From assembly GCA_016342655.1 (NCBI GenBank), contig JAEINL010000029.1:1-42911 (forward strand): a stretch of 42,911 bases of DNA, written 5' to 3'. Under the pieces are notes generated by a model. That model had not been told where the DNA came from. It searched no databases and saw only the letters and a list, made by a program, of their open reading frames with translations. Source of the stretch: Sphaerochaeta sp. Its GTDB lineage: Bacteria; Spirochaetota; Spirochaetia; Sphaerochaetales; Sphaerochaetaceae. Made by a program: the position numbers and the translations under genes. Position 1 is the stretch's first letter, and each line of letters begins with the position of its first letter. Below are positions 1 through 8,947 of this stretch, in pieces.

Positions 1-135
1 ATACTCCTCCTATGTTTGGAAGAAGAATATGATTATTCAATTTTTATTGAAATATGAACTTAATTTACGCTTACGGTTGTCTCGCTGCGAGGCTCCCATG
101 CACAAAAACGCCTGTGGGAAAGCAAGGATACCCGA

Positions 136-1422
136 ATGCTGTTTACCAAAGGGGTGCTCCCTTCAGTCTCTATAATTGCCCCAGCGTATAATGAGGCGAA
201 CAATATCATTGAAAGCACAAACTCTTTGCTCAACCAACACTATCCTGACTTTGAATTGGTCGTTGTAAACGATGGGTCAAAGGATTCTACCCTGCAGTTG
301 CTCATCTCCTATTATGCTCTGGAAAAGAAAGATATTTTGCTACCTGAGCGACTAAAAACTAGGGCCTGCAGAGGAGTATATACAAGTAAAAGCATTCCCA
401 ATCTTATCGTCATCGACAAGATGAATGGAGGAAAGGCAGACTCTCTCAATCTGGGGTTGAATGCTTCTACCAAGGAATTTTTCTGTGGCATTGATGCAGA
501 CTCCCTATTGGAACCTGACGCCCTGTTGAAGGCGGTTTCTGTCATGCTTGACTATCAGGAGGAGAGCATTGCTACAGGGGGGAACATCTGCCCGGTGAAT
601 GGCTGTTCTGTCGAATTGGGTTCATTGGACGAAACAACACTTCCCGCCAAATTCCTTCCCCGACTTCAATCCTTGGAATATCTTCGCTCCTTCATGTCAG
701 GAAGAGTCGGTTGGGCACACATGAATCTACTGCTCATCATCTCAGGCGCCTTTGGTATTTTCCAACGTGAGCGTACCATCAAAACCGGGGGTTATCTAAC
801 AAAAAAGGGAAAGTATAAAAAGGATACCGTAGGTGAAGACATGGAATTGGTAGTGAGACTCTCACGATTCATGAAAGAACAGAATAGGCCCTACCGCGTG
901 CAATATGCCTTTAACGCCAATTGCTGGACGGAGGTTCCAGAAACCTGGAAAGTGTTACACCGCCAAAGAGACCGTTGGCACCGAGGCTTGATCGACATCC
1001 TCTTTTTTCACAGTACCATGATAGGAAACCCCCGTTATGGAAAGCTGGGATTGGTAGCAATGCCCTATTACTTTGTTTTCGAATTTATTGGGCCTTTCAT
1101 CGAAGCACAAGGGCTTGCAATGGTCGGAATAGCGGCCCTTATCGGTGCCCTGAATTTCCAGATGGCCTTACTCTTGTTCACGACAACCATCTTACTGGGA
1201 ATCCTTGTATCAGTTTTCTCTGTGTTTATCAGTGAGTTTGACCGTGAGATGTATGGGAGCAAAGATGTTGCAAGACTCTTATATATGGCTGTTATAGAAA
1301 ATTTCGGGACACGGCAAATCATCAGCTTATGGAGGGTAACAGCTTTCTTTAGTGCCATGCGAAAAAACAGAGGTTGGGGCGCTCAAGTCCGAAAGGGATT
1401 CAAGAAGACCAAGACTACCTAA
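136..1422 (+). CDS. Family 2 glycosyltransferase, processive exopolysaccharide synthase type
   Basis: The protein should polymerise a nucleotide-sugar into an exopolysaccharide at the inner membrane. The GT2 (GT-A) signatures are in order: PAYNE at residues 16-20, VNDGS at 44-48, the metal-binding DAD at 120-122, GED at 233-235 and QRDRW at 277-281, the Q-x-x-R-W motif of processive synthases such as PgaC or hyaluronan synthase. Hydrophobic membrane segments follow at about residues 305-365. Relatives usually also have an N-terminal membrane segment, which is absent here. The frame stays open upstream to a stop at 61-63, and the residues just before the ATG (RLWESKDTR) look coding, so the true start may lie upstream or the anchor may be lost. 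The stop overlaps by 4 bases that of the convergent GH16-like gene. Family is confident; the polymer made is unknown. Confidence 0.85.
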   Translation: MLFTKGVLPSVSIIAPAYNEANNIIESTNSLLNQHYPDFELVVVNDGSKDSTLQLLISYYALEKKDILLPERLKTRACRGVYTSKSIPNLIVIDKMNGGKADSLNLGLNASTKEFFCGIDADSLLEPDALLKAVSVMLDYQEESIATGGNICPVNGCSVELGSLDETTLPAKFLPRLQSLEYLRSFMSGRVGWAHMNLLLIISGAFGIFQRERTIKTGGYLTKKGKYKKDTVGEDMELVVRLSRFMKEQNRPYRVQYAFNANCWTEVPETWKVLHRQRDRWHRGLIDILFFHSTMIGNPRYGKLGLVAMPYYFVFEFIGPFIEAQGLAMVGIAALIGALNFQMALLLFTTTILLGILVSVFSVFISEFDREMYGSKDVARLLYMAVIENFGTRQIISLWRVTAFFSAMRKNRGWGAQVRKGFKKTKTT

Positions 1423-2186
1423 GGTTTCATCGGTACAAACGAAAAAGCAGTAATCACCATATGCGCCGGTTGCTTAGGAATCGCACCCTGAAACATCCAC
1501 AGATTAATTCTAAATCGAGCTCTACCAGAGGTTGGAGGTTTTCCAGAAAAAATCCAGCTCTGCATCAGCATGGATTCAGCTGATGCTTCATCTGGATCAA
1601 CAGACCCATGGTAACTGGAAAATAAGAGTGAGTCTGGAAGCCAGATGATTCGATGGGTTGTGACACTACCTTGCAATTTGGGATTAAAAATCAAAATCCT
1701 GGAAGGATCGGAATACGGTTGGACTACATACTGGAATTTGGTCCCATCTTTCTCTCCCCATGCAGCAAATTCGATATCAATCTCACGATTAGCTTCTTCA
1801 GGTGAGGTATCCCACGTGAAAAACCCTGCAACCAGGTTAGGATCATACAAAAGGACGTCTGTATCGACGGTAAACGTATACGTACCATATCCTACTCTTT
1901 CTCGGGTAAAGATTTCTGTAGAGAACCAATGCCCATCCATTTTTTGTACGCTGAGATGGAGCCCCGCTTCATCCACCCATACCGCTTCGTCTTTCGCAGA
2001 CCAATAGTTGGGACCAGGAGATATTGGAGTCAGAGAGGACTTAGTCCTCCAATGCAGACCACCAAAAGCCATCTCTTTTGGAGGATTCTTGAGGAATGTC
2101 GTCGTCTCTGCCCCATGGACGCAGGAAGAAAAGATAAGCAAAACAAGAAGAATGAGAACACTAGCGAATCTTTGTTGTATTGTCAT
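1419..2186 (-). CDS. GH16-like glycoside hydrolase lipoprotein
   Basis: This 255-residue exported protein resembles GH16 beta-glucanases and laminarinases. Residues 1-22 form a signal peptide with hydrophobic core LILLVLLIF, ending in FSSC, a plausible spirochaetal lipobox with Cys22 as the lipidated residue. The catalytic GH16 pattern E-x-D-x-E is visible as EIDIE at residues 135-139, followed by aromatic-rich beta-sandwich sequence. It probably trims or releases a beta-linked polysaccharide at the cell surface. It starts 10 bases after the deacetylase gene upstream on the same strand, so the two are likely co-transcribed, and both converge on the glycosyltransferase. Substrate is not determinable. 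A non-catalytic sugar-binding role is less likely because the nucleophile and acid/base glutamates are both present. Confidence 0.75.
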   Translation of the reverse strand: MTIQQRFASVLILLVLLIFSSCVHGAETTTFLKNPPKEMAFGGLHWRTKSSLTPISPGPNYWSAKDEAVWVDEAGLHLSVQKMDGHWFSTEIFTRERVGYGTYTFTVDTDVLLYDPNLVAGFFTWDTSPEEANREIDIEFAAWGEKDGTKFQYVVQPYSDPSRILIFNPKLQGSVTTHRIIWLPDSLLFSSYHGSVDPDEASAESMLMQSWIFSGKPPTSGRARFRINLWMFQGAIPKQPAHMVITAFSFVPMKP

Positions 2187-2196
2187 GACAACCCCT

Positions 2197-3108
2197 TCAT
2201 CTACCTAGCAAGTGAAGAACCCGTTGCACCAAGACATCAGTACTATAGCTCTCTACATTGAAAGAGCCAAGATCAAGAAGATTAGGAGCAAAGTAGGATG
2301 TAACCATAGGTTTTGAATTCCTTATCATGGTGTAACCCAATTCTGAGGCTATTGCTTGTATTTTCTTATCCCCAGCCCCACTTCCAAAAGGCAATGCAAT
2401 GACAGTTACGCTCTCTCCCACTTCCTTCTCAATGATTTCTTTCGATAGGAGGAGCTCATCCCTAATCTCTTTTTCGGAAAGCTCTGCCAATCTTCTGTGG
2501 GTCAAGGAGTGCGATTCAAAGGTGAAAAGTTTCTCTCCGGAGGCTGTCCTATAGGATGCCATTTCGCGTATCTGATCCCAACTCATGTATCCGACTTCCC
2601 CCACAAAATTGGGCACAAGGAAAAAGGTTGCTGGTACTTCGTAGAGCTTGAGCAAGGGGTAGACTATGCCATAGATGGAGAGATCTCCATCATCAAAAGT
2701 GATGATGAGACGGTCTGTTCTGTCCTTGAAATCCGGATCCTGTAATGCCTGGAAATCGGTAAGTGTGAAATTGCGTTTATAAAAGGCAATATCATGCTCA
2801 AAGTTATACAGGTCACGATTATAGATGTTTCCTGTCCTGCCAAACACAATATTATGATATAGGACCACCAACAGTTTGGGGTCTTGCCTCTGAGGGACAA
2901 CAGAGGCAACCTCCAGACTCTGGACAGTCCTCACAGGAAGCCCTTCAACAGAAGAGGAAATCCAATAGCGTACAGAAGGAGTGGAAGACACGTCCAGAGG
3001 CGCAGAACTTTCTTCAGGTAAGGTTGATGCCAGTAAGAAACCGGAAAAAAGAAAAAAGAGAGATGCAAGGACAGGAAAAAGAACCCTTTTATATATACGT
3101 AGCTTCAT
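2197..3108 (-). CDS. Polysaccharide deacetylase (CE4), exported
   Basis: The protein has a signal sequence or membrane anchor at residues 1-28 and a NodB-type carbohydrate esterase family 4 domain at about 75-300. TFDDG at residues 137-141 carries the catalytic-base and metal aspartates. ESHSLTH at 198-204 gives the two metal-binding histidines, His200 and His204. TFFLVP follows as the usual third strand. The layout (signal, short linker, NodB domain with VVLYHNIV) resembles the deacetylase half of PgaB. Next to a processive GT2 enzyme this suggests partial de-N-acetylation of an exopolysaccharide during export, which is an inference. The PgaB hydrolase domain is missing; the adjacent GH16-like protein may supply a hydrolytic step. 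ATG at 3108 is the only good start. Confidence 0.85.
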   Translation of the reverse strand: MKLRIYKRVLFPVLASLFFLFSGFLLASTLPEESSAPLDVSSTPSVRYWISSSVEGLPVRTVQSLEVASVVPQRQDPKLLVVLYHNIVFGRTGNIYNRDLYNFEHDIAFYKRNFTLTDFQALQDPDFKDRTDRLIITFDDGDLSIYGIVYPLLKLYEVPATFFLVPNFVGEVGYMSWDQIREMASYRTASGEKLFTFESHSLTHRRLAELSEKEIRDELLLSKEIIEKEVGESVTVIALPFGSGAGDKKIQAIASELGYTMIRNSKPMVTSYFAPNLLDLGSFNVESYSTDVLVQRVLHLLGR

Positions 3109-3693
3109 TGCCTGTTTTCCTTATTTTGAATTTCTCTCATATACTAGCTTCTGCATGCAAAGCAGACAAGCCTCCTGTCTTCTCATTATCTCGCACTATC
3201 ATCAAACCCTGACTTTTAAAATCTGGCATTTCACTGTTCCTATGTTTTGTTAATCGAGTTCGACCGATGGTATTACAATAATAATGATACTCATGTTTTC
3301 TTTTACTATATAGACACCATTGCATGGATAGCCGAAAACATCCTTGCCTGCAGCCATACGATCATCGACCGCAACCTGATGTACTTCGATTGTCAGGCTT
3401 GAGGATGCTTGCTTGAATATAACACGCACCTCAGTGAGTTTGATACGTGGTGCAAGCGGACAGGGGAGAATCTGCTTTGTAGAATCCCTTGCTTGAGATG
3501 TATGAAGGTCTACGAAAAACACAATGACCCCTCTGCCTTATTCTTGCTTGGGAATGACTTTGAAAAGTCTGTAACACACCATCTTACTATCTTTTTTCAA
3601 GGACTGAGACCCTTGTGTACCGCCATAGAGAATAGTACCATGCAGTATAGTAAACAGAAACACTATATCAGGCAGCAAAAAGGAAAGCTCATC
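3109..3693 (+). other. Stretch without a supportable gene
   Basis: This 585-base interval separates the deacetylase gene from the divergent DUF4153-type gene and should hold both promoters; I found no convincing -35/-10 pair. On the minus strand two open stretches, 3538-3741 and 3250-3522, lie in the same frame and are separated by one TAA plus five codons. Together they could be the end of a decayed gene, but I recognise no family. Confidence 0.4.
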
Positions 3694-5067
3694 ATGTTCG
3701 ACATTGAAGAACAAATCCGCAGTTGGAAAGCGCATATCCATGCAACAAGTTCAATAGACAACAATGAAGTCAAAAACCTAGAGTCACTCTTGAGGGATAC
3801 CATCACTGAACTCTCAGGGCAAGGAGTCAATGAAGAAGAGGCTTTTCTTGTAGCAATCCGTCGGCTTGGAGACAGTGAGATAATCGAGAAGGAGTTTGCA
3901 AAAATCTCAACCGAGGAACTCTGCCACCAACTCTACATGCCTCTTAACACTTCTATGACACAGAAGACTGAAAGGAAGGAACTCGTTGTAATCCTAGCCC
4001 TTACCCTATTTGGAGGGTTGTTGAGCAAAATACCTGCCCTCTTCGGGTTTGGGGACTTTGACACCTATGACCTCCTCTACCTGAAAAATGCATCCCTGTT
4101 CGCTTTCACCCCAGTAGCCATGTATTTCCTGTACAAACGAAAAATCCCTCTTAGCAAAACCCTTTTAGCCATAGCATTTTTCCCCCTTGCCGCCCTTCTG
4201 GTTAACATCTATCCCTACCAGGAGCCATACCATACAGCAATCCTTACGATCATCCACCTGCCGATTCTCTCTCTTATTTTCCTGGTCCCTCTCTATGGGG
4301 GGTCTGCAAAAGGCACCGGATGGAAAAGCCCAAAGACTCGACTCGATTTCATCCGCTTCATCGGCGAGGCTTTCGTGTATGCAGTGCTCATAGGAATGGG
4401 GGGCATGGTCCTCATCCTCCTTACCCTGGGGACTTTTGAGCTTATCAAGGTCGATGCATCACCTTTTGTCGTATATTGGATGGGGCCTTTCGGACTCTTC
4501 GGCCTGTTCACTGTAGCTGCCTACCTGGTTGACCAGAAGAAAAGTCTTATGGGAGGTATCGCACCGGTCTTAGCCCGAATCTTCACTCCGCTCTTCTCTT
4601 TAGTGCTGGTCAGCCTCATCATTGCATTTCTTACTTCACCAAACCAAGCCTCTGAGAATCGTTCGATGCTGATCTGGTTTGATGTGATCCTTGCATTCGT
4701 CCTTGCCCTGACACTTTATTCAATGTGTTCATCAGAGCAAAAGAAGAATACTTCCAGATTTCCCCTCTGGGATGTTATGACATTTGTGCTTATCATTTGC
4801 GCAGTACTGGTCGACCTCATAGCCCTATGGGGCATTCTTGCCCGCTTGCAAACATTCGGCTTCTCCGCAAACCGAACTGCAGCCTTGGGAGAAAACCTCC
4901 TGCTATTAAGCAATCTTATCTTCCTTGCAATTGGATACAGCAGGTATATGGCAAAGAATATGTCTTTCTCTAGGATAGTGGAGTTGCAGATGCGCTTCTT
5001 GCCTCTCTATGGGATTTGGGCAGCGGTTGTTGTCATTCTCTTTCCTCTGTTATTCGGATTCAGATAA
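3694..5067 (+). CDS. Polytopic membrane protein, permease-prefix N-terminus with DUF4153-like body
   Basis: The start is placed at ATG 3694, preceded by AGGAAAG, because the preceding 95 in-frame codons look non-coding. Residues 1-70 are a helical cytosolic domain of the kind found in 'permease prefix domain 1' proteins (IRSWKAHI, then AIRRLGDSEIIEKEF). From about residue 100 to the end there are roughly ten hydrophobic segments. The block RFIGEAFVYAVLIGMGG and the following helices resemble DUF4153 proteins. No catalytic motif is visible. Such prefix-domain proteins often travel with a PadR-type regulator, but none lies next to this one. A signalling or envelope-stress role is possible but unproven. 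Confidence 0.7.
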   Translation: MFDIEEQIRSWKAHIHATSSIDNNEVKNLESLLRDTITELSGQGVNEEEAFLVAIRRLGDSEIIEKEFAKISTEELCHQLYMPLNTSMTQKTERKELVVILALTLFGGLLSKIPALFGFGDFDTYDLLYLKNASLFAFTPVAMYFLYKRKIPLSKTLLAIAFFPLAALLVNIYPYQEPYHTAILTIIHLPILSLIFLVPLYGGSAKGTGWKSPKTRLDFIRFIGEAFVYAVLIGMGGMVLILLTLGTFELIKVDASPFVVYWMGPFGLFGLFTVAAYLVDQKKSLMGGIAPVLARIFTPLFSLVLVSLIIAFLTSPNQASENRSMLIWFDVILAFVLALTLYSMCSSEQKKNTSRFPLWDVMTFVLIICAVLVDLIALWGILARLQTFGFSANRTAALGENLLLLSNLIFLAIGYSRYMAKNMSFSRIVELQMRFLPLYGIWAAVVVILFPLLFGFR

Positions 5068-5248
5068 GGGCAACTGCTTCCTTAGCAATCATGCATATCC
5101 TTCGTTTCGGCATGTGATGTACCAGGAGAAAATTGCCAGGGCTCATTGACCTTGGAGTCTAAAGAAGTATGGATTCCTCGAGATTTTTATACTGAGTACT
5201 AGGTGAACCAATGTATAGCAGAGAATTGGTACCTCCATGCGAGCTTCT

Positions 5249-5510
5249 CTAGTTCAGCTTGTTCTGAAACTCGCGTGGGGTGATCCCTACATTTTTCTTG
5301 AATAGCACACTAAAGTACCGCTGATCTCGAATACCAACTTGATCTGCTACCTCGTAGATTTTTTCTAATATCATCAAGAAACCTTATTCCAATGAATTGT
5401 ACAGCACAAGACACAGGACTCTTCTGTACACTTTGCTCACCCCGGAGATATTCCTGGAATAGCATGATACGGCTGTCATCCATTTTTTCCATTTGCACAC
5501 GTACCTCATA
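5249..5510 (-). pseudogene. AraC-family regulator remnant with internal deletion
   Basis: Reading the minus strand, one frame ends with VADQVGIRDQRYFSVLFKK, then VGITPREFQNKLN and a stop at 5249-5251. This is the second helix-turn-helix of an AraC/YesN-type regulator. The upstream piece, QEYLRGEQSVQ...FLDDI, lies in another frame and resembles the linker and first helix before the DNA-binding domain. Joining them would omit about 45 residues, the whole first helix-turn-helix, and needs a frame change near 5370. No full-length frame exists, so this is a dead gene. It is divergent from the MATE gene, which an intact version may once have controlled. Confidence 0.7.
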
Positions 5511-5570
5511 GCTTCTCCACAAATTCCGCACTTGCACACCACCCCCTATTGGACTACAGTAGTCCATAGT

Positions 5571-6917
5571 ATGAACAAACAGGCAAAGCTGATGACAACC
5601 GGATCCATCCAAGGGCATATCATCCGTTTTGCCATCCCCATATTCCTAGGGAACCTCTTTCAACAACTCTACAATACAGCAGACTCAGTAGTCGTAGGAA
5701 ACTTCCTCGGCAAGGAAGCCTTAGCCGCCATTACCTCTTGCGGTTCCCTCATTTTCCTGCTCGTCGGGTTGGTCCAAGGCATCTTCGTCGGAGCAGGGGT
5801 GGTAATATCAACCTATTACGGAGCTGGTGACATCATTTCTGTAAAGAAAGCCATCCACACATCCATCGCGTTCAGTCTCTGTAGCAGTGTATTCCTCACG
5901 ATCTTCGGATACTTCTTTGCTCCGGTCATCCTCAGGTGGATGGGCACACCCCCTACTGTCTTCGACGATGCTAAAGCCTATGTACAGGTATTCTTCCTAG
6001 GAATCAGTGCCCTGGTACTCTACAACACTGCTGCTGGTATTCTCCAAGCTGTTGGAGACAGCAGGCATCCCCTCTACTTTTTGATAGTAGCTGCAATACT
6101 GAATATAATACTGGATGTGCTGTTTGTCGGATTCTTCAAAATGGGTATCGAAGGTACTGCCTATGCAACCATCATCAGCCAATCAGTGAGTGTCTTCTTG
6201 TCCTTCCGTCTCCTGCTGACCAGCGATGATATCTTTAAGGTAAAGCTACGCAACATTGGGTTCAAGAAAGGGATGCTGAGCAGAATCCTCAGATTTGGGA
6301 TACCCTCGGGAATCCAGAACTCAGTAACCTCCTTTGCCAATGTCGTAGTCCAATCGAGCGTAAACCTCTTTGGAGCGGCTGCAATGGCAGGTACCGGCTC
6401 TTTTATGAGAATCCAGGGCTTTGCCCTCATCCCCATCACCAGCTTTGCCCTAGCCATGACCACCTTCACCGGACAGAACATTGGAGCCAGAGAGTACGAC
6501 AGGGTTAAAACAGGAGTACGCTTTGGCATAACCTTCGCCATAATCCTATCGGAGGCGATCGGAATCCTGCTCTTTTTCTATGCAGATGTACTGGTGGCCC
6601 TGTTCAACCGTGACCCCTCCATCATTATCTACGGAGTGCAGAAATCACACATATCTTCGCTGTTCCTCTTTGCCCTTGCCCTTTCCCACGTCATGAGCGG
6701 CCTCTTCAGAGGGGCCGGAAAGGCCATGGTGCCCATGGCTGTCATGTTGGCTTTCTGGTGTATCTTCAGGGTCCTCTACATCAAGATAGGGCTCCTGTTC
6801 CTGATGGACATCCGCGTCGTCTATTGGGCACACCCCATTACGTGGATGCTGAGCGCCACAGTATTCATCATCTATTATTTCAAAGCCGATTGGATGAATC
6901 GTAAGATTCCAGTCTAA
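5571..6917 (+). CDS. MATE family multidrug/sodium efflux protein
   Basis: A 448-residue, twelve-helix antiporter of the MATE superfamily that exports organic cations or other toxic compounds in exchange for Na+ or H+. The typical N-terminus is present: MTTGSI, then FAIPIFLGNLFQQLYNTADS and VVGNFLGKEALAA at about residues 20-60. The second half repeats the fold from about residue 235 (RFGIPSGIQNSVTSFANVVV). The chosen start is ATG 5571 (MNKQAKL), which matches the usual family N-terminus; the frame is open 26 codons further upstream but that part overlaps the AraC remnant. No strong ribosome binding site is seen; ATG 5595 is an alternative. The substrate is unknown. Confidence 0.88.
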   Translation: MNKQAKLMTTGSIQGHIIRFAIPIFLGNLFQQLYNTADSVVVGNFLGKEALAAITSCGSLIFLLVGLVQGIFVGAGVVISTYYGAGDIISVKKAIHTSIAFSLCSSVFLTIFGYFFAPVILRWMGTPPTVFDDAKAYVQVFFLGISALVLYNTAAGILQAVGDSRHPLYFLIVAAILNIILDVLFVGFFKMGIEGTAYATIISQSVSVFLSFRLLLTSDDIFKVKLRNIGFKKGMLSRILRFGIPSGIQNSVTSFANVVVQSSVNLFGAAAMAGTGSFMRIQGFALIPITSFALAMTTFTGQNIGAREYDRVKTGVRFGITFAIILSEAIGILLFFYADVLVALFNRDPSIIIYGVQKSHISSLFLFALALSHVMSGLFRGAGKAMVPMAVMLAFWCIFRVLYIKIGLLFLMDIRVVYWAHPITWMLSATVFIIYYFKADWMNRKIPV

Positions 6918-6977
6918 ATACTTGCTTTTGCTGTCTGCCTTTATATATGCATCAGAGGTGTGTTTTCTGGGTATTAA

Positions 6978-7181
6978 AATGCATATGCTCGTCATGGCTG
7001 CTACCATGGGGCTCCCATTCATCTTTCCAATGGCGGAGTTCCAGTCATCGTCATCGGAGTACCTGTACGCTATGTACACTCCCATTATGGTATTTGCTCC
7101 TCTAGTGATGTCCAAAATAGTGTCAAGCTTGCCGTTGAAATCATACAAAGCCTGGATGAAACGATAATTCGGAGTTTCTGA
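6978..7181 (+). pseudogene. C-terminal remnant of an M42 family aminopeptidase
   Basis: The open frame reads ARHGCYHGAPIHLSNGG, then VPVIVIGVPVRYVHSHYG, then KLAVEIIQSLDE and a stop. This matches the end of M42 metallo-aminopeptidases/endoglucanases, where G-A-x-H-L precedes the G-V-P strand and R-Y-[IV]-H-S carries a metal-ligand histidine. A stop codon at 6975-6977 directly precedes the fragment and the remaining ~280 residues of a normal M42 protein are absent. What remains cannot be functional. Confidence 0.75.
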
Positions 7182-7182
7182 G

Positions 7183-7353
7183 ATGCACTATAGGATCGGT
7201 GGCATGTTTACCCTCGAGCCACAGGCAAAGGAAAAAGCACACTTTCTCCAAGACATCAGGACCAATGAATCCATTGCCAGTGTACAGATAGACCAGCGCT
7301 ATGATGAGAAAACCATGGAATACCTAGGGAAATCCCTCTCAAGTCTTCGGTGA
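7183..7353 (+). CDS. Small hypothetical ORF, 56 residues
   Basis: The ATG follows the M42 remnant's stop by one base, and the frame runs MHYRIGGMFTLEPQ...YLGKSLSSLR to TGA. The composition is protein-like (charged, amphipathic, no runs), but I recognise no family and see no clear ribosome binding site. Since it abuts a dead gene it may itself be the front of a truncated gene rather than a functional small protein. The ~150 bases after it, up to the ATP-grasp gene, show nothing assignable. Confidence 0.3.
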   Translation: MHYRIGGMFTLEPQAKEKAHFLQDIRTNESIASVQIDQRYDEKTMEYLGKSLSSLR

Positions 7354-7501
7354 TAGTACACCTCTGCTTAGAAAATCCTATCCAGGAAAGTGGACAGTCA
7401 CCACTCCACTTTCTTTCTTGATTTATCCTCTGATCCGCTTGACAAAGGGGTAACAGAAGCGAACTATATAGATATCTAAGCACTTCCTTTACAAGGATAT
7501 C

Positions 7502-8479
7502 ATGTATAGTAACCACACAATAATCGTTTTACACAACCAGATACTCAGTACCAGTCCAGAGGATGTGCTCGACATATACAGACAGGCCAAGTGGATAGAA
7601 GAAATCCTCCAGGGAAAGGGATACAAGACCCTTTTGGTCCCCTTTTCCCTTGATGCTCTATCAATGCTTGCAACAATGAACAGCAACAGCCCGATTCTTG
7701 TCTTTAACTTGGTAGACTCAGCTCCTGGGGAGGAGAATCTTGCCTATCTGGTTCCAGGCTTGCTTGAACATATGCACCTGCCATACACTGGGTGTTCCCT
7801 GCAAAATCTCTTCGTCACTACCAACAAGTTGCTGGCCAAACGAGTACTCAAGGCTGCAAACATTGACACCCCGCCTTGGCTCACCAAGGACGAGACTGAA
7901 GCACTGTTACACAGTGCCACAAAGCGCTACATCATCAAACCCATATCTGAAGACGCTTCCATAGGCCTGAATGAAAGCTCCATAGTAAGTGCAGAGCAGG
8001 TTGTTGCGGAATTGAAGACCAAAGAAGAGACGCTGCTCACCCCTTGCTTCGCAGAGGCCTTCATAGAGGGAAGGGAGTTCACCGCCTGCATGTATGGGAC
8101 ACCAGAGAGCTGTACGATACTTACCCCTTACGAATGGGTATTCCAAGGGTATGAAGAGCATCAGAAGGAGAAGATAATTACCTATGATGCCAAGTGGACT
8201 GAAAACTCATTTGGGTACGAGCACATAGTGGCAAAATATCATGCAGATGAGTGCGACTTTCCCCTGCTCGAGAGACTGACTGCAATTGCCAGCCAATGTT
8301 GGAAAGCATTCTCACTTACTGGCTATGCCCGGGTAGACTTTCGTATCGATACAGAGGGAAAAAGCTGGGTGTTGGAGGTAAACTGCAACCCCAGTTTCTA
8401 TGGATTCTATCACCTAGCTCTGGAGGGGGGCTTCCCCTTTGAGGATCTTGTACAGGATATTATCGAGCTGGTACGCTAA
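7502..8479 (+). CDS. D-Ala-D-Ala-ligase-like ATP-grasp enzyme (plus-strand paralogue)
   Basis: A 325-residue ATP-grasp ligase that should join a carboxylate to an amine through an acyl-phosphate. The N-terminal domain ends in ILVFNLVDS, the central ATP-binding part has YIIKPISEDASIGL at about 138-151, and the C-terminal metal-binding part has YARVDFRID with LEVNCNPS, giving the acidic and Asn ligands of the D-Ala-D-Ala ligase group. AAGGA lies a few bases before the ATG. It abuts, tail to tail with no gap, a minus-strand operon that carries two more such ligases. It is closest by eye to the one at 9434-10387 (shared FNLV, PLLERL/PLLKTL, YARVDFR, LEVN-NP), so a duplication is likely. Dedicated Ddl function is unlikely given its divergent motifs. 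Confidence 0.8.
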   Translation: MYSNHTIIVLHNQILSTSPEDVLDIYRQAKWIEEILQGKGYKTLLVPFSLDALSMLATMNSNSPILVFNLVDSAPGEENLAYLVPGLLEHMHLPYTGCSLQNLFVTTNKLLAKRVLKAANIDTPPWLTKDETEALLHSATKRYIIKPISEDASIGLNESSIVSAEQVVAELKTKEETLLTPCFAEAFIEGREFTACMYGTPESCTILTPYEWVFQGYEEHQKEKIITYDAKWTENSFGYEHIVAKYHADECDFPLLERLTAIASQCWKAFSLTGYARVDFRIDTEGKSWVLEVNCNPSFYGFYHLALEGGFPFEDLVQDIIELVR

Positions 8480-8938
8480 TCAGAGATATGTGTCGACCCA
8501 AACCAACGATTCCAATTCAAGGCCCATCTCTCGATAGAGAGCCTGGGCTTTTGCATTTTTTGGGTGGGTCACCATAGCAAGATAGGTGCACCCCTGTTGC
8601 TTGGACCATGCTTGGACATACTCTAAAAGCTCTGCACCCAGTCCTTGGTTTCTACTTTCCTTCGAGACAAACAGTTCATTCAGCCAGAAGTAATCCCCTT
8701 TTGTCTCCAAGCCACAGCAGATATTTCCATAGGCAAACCCAATTGCAGTAGCATCTTCCTCATAGGCAACGAAGAAAGCGGCCCTGCTTTGCTCCTTCAT
8801 AGAGTTTCGTATTTCTGAGGCTACCTCGTCCCTACTTTGGTGATAGCCAATAAAGGACATCTGCTGCTGGACTAGGGTTATAACCCTCTCTAAGTCCAGG
8901 ATACTTTCGTCATGGTGATAGGCAACAATAGTGGACAT
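8480..8938 (-). CDS. GNAT family N-acetyltransferase (second in operon)
   Basis: A 152-residue single-domain acetyltransferase. The acetyl-CoA-binding motif A is clear: WLNELFVSKESRNQGLGAELL, with the R/Q-x-x-G-x-G/A loop at about residues 95-102. Motif B follows as the AKAQALYREMGLE segment typical of the family. It is the last gene of the lysine aminomutase/ATP-grasp operon, 9 bases after the preceding GNAT gene. Its acceptor is unknown; from context it may acetylate the amino group of beta-lysine or a peptide derived from it. Confidence 0.85.
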   Translation of the reverse strand: MSTIVAYHHDESILDLERVITLVQQQMSFIGYHQSRDEVASEIRNSMKEQSRAAFFVAYEEDATAIGFAYGNICCGLETKGDYFWLNELFVSKESRNQGLGAELLEYVQAWSKQQGCTYLAMVTHPKNAKAQALYREMGLELESLVWVDTYL

Positions 8939-8947
8939 GCTCTCTTC

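Noticed and set aside
3409-3693. A 95-codon upstream extension of the DUF4153-type gene
   Set aside because: The residues have no family character, while ATG 3694 has a ribosome binding site and begins the recognisable prefix domain.
6645-7148. A 167-codon minus-strand frame over the end of the MATE gene
   Set aside because: It is antisense to the MATE gene and to the M42 remnant, whose sense-strand motifs are clear; its sequence is low-complexity.
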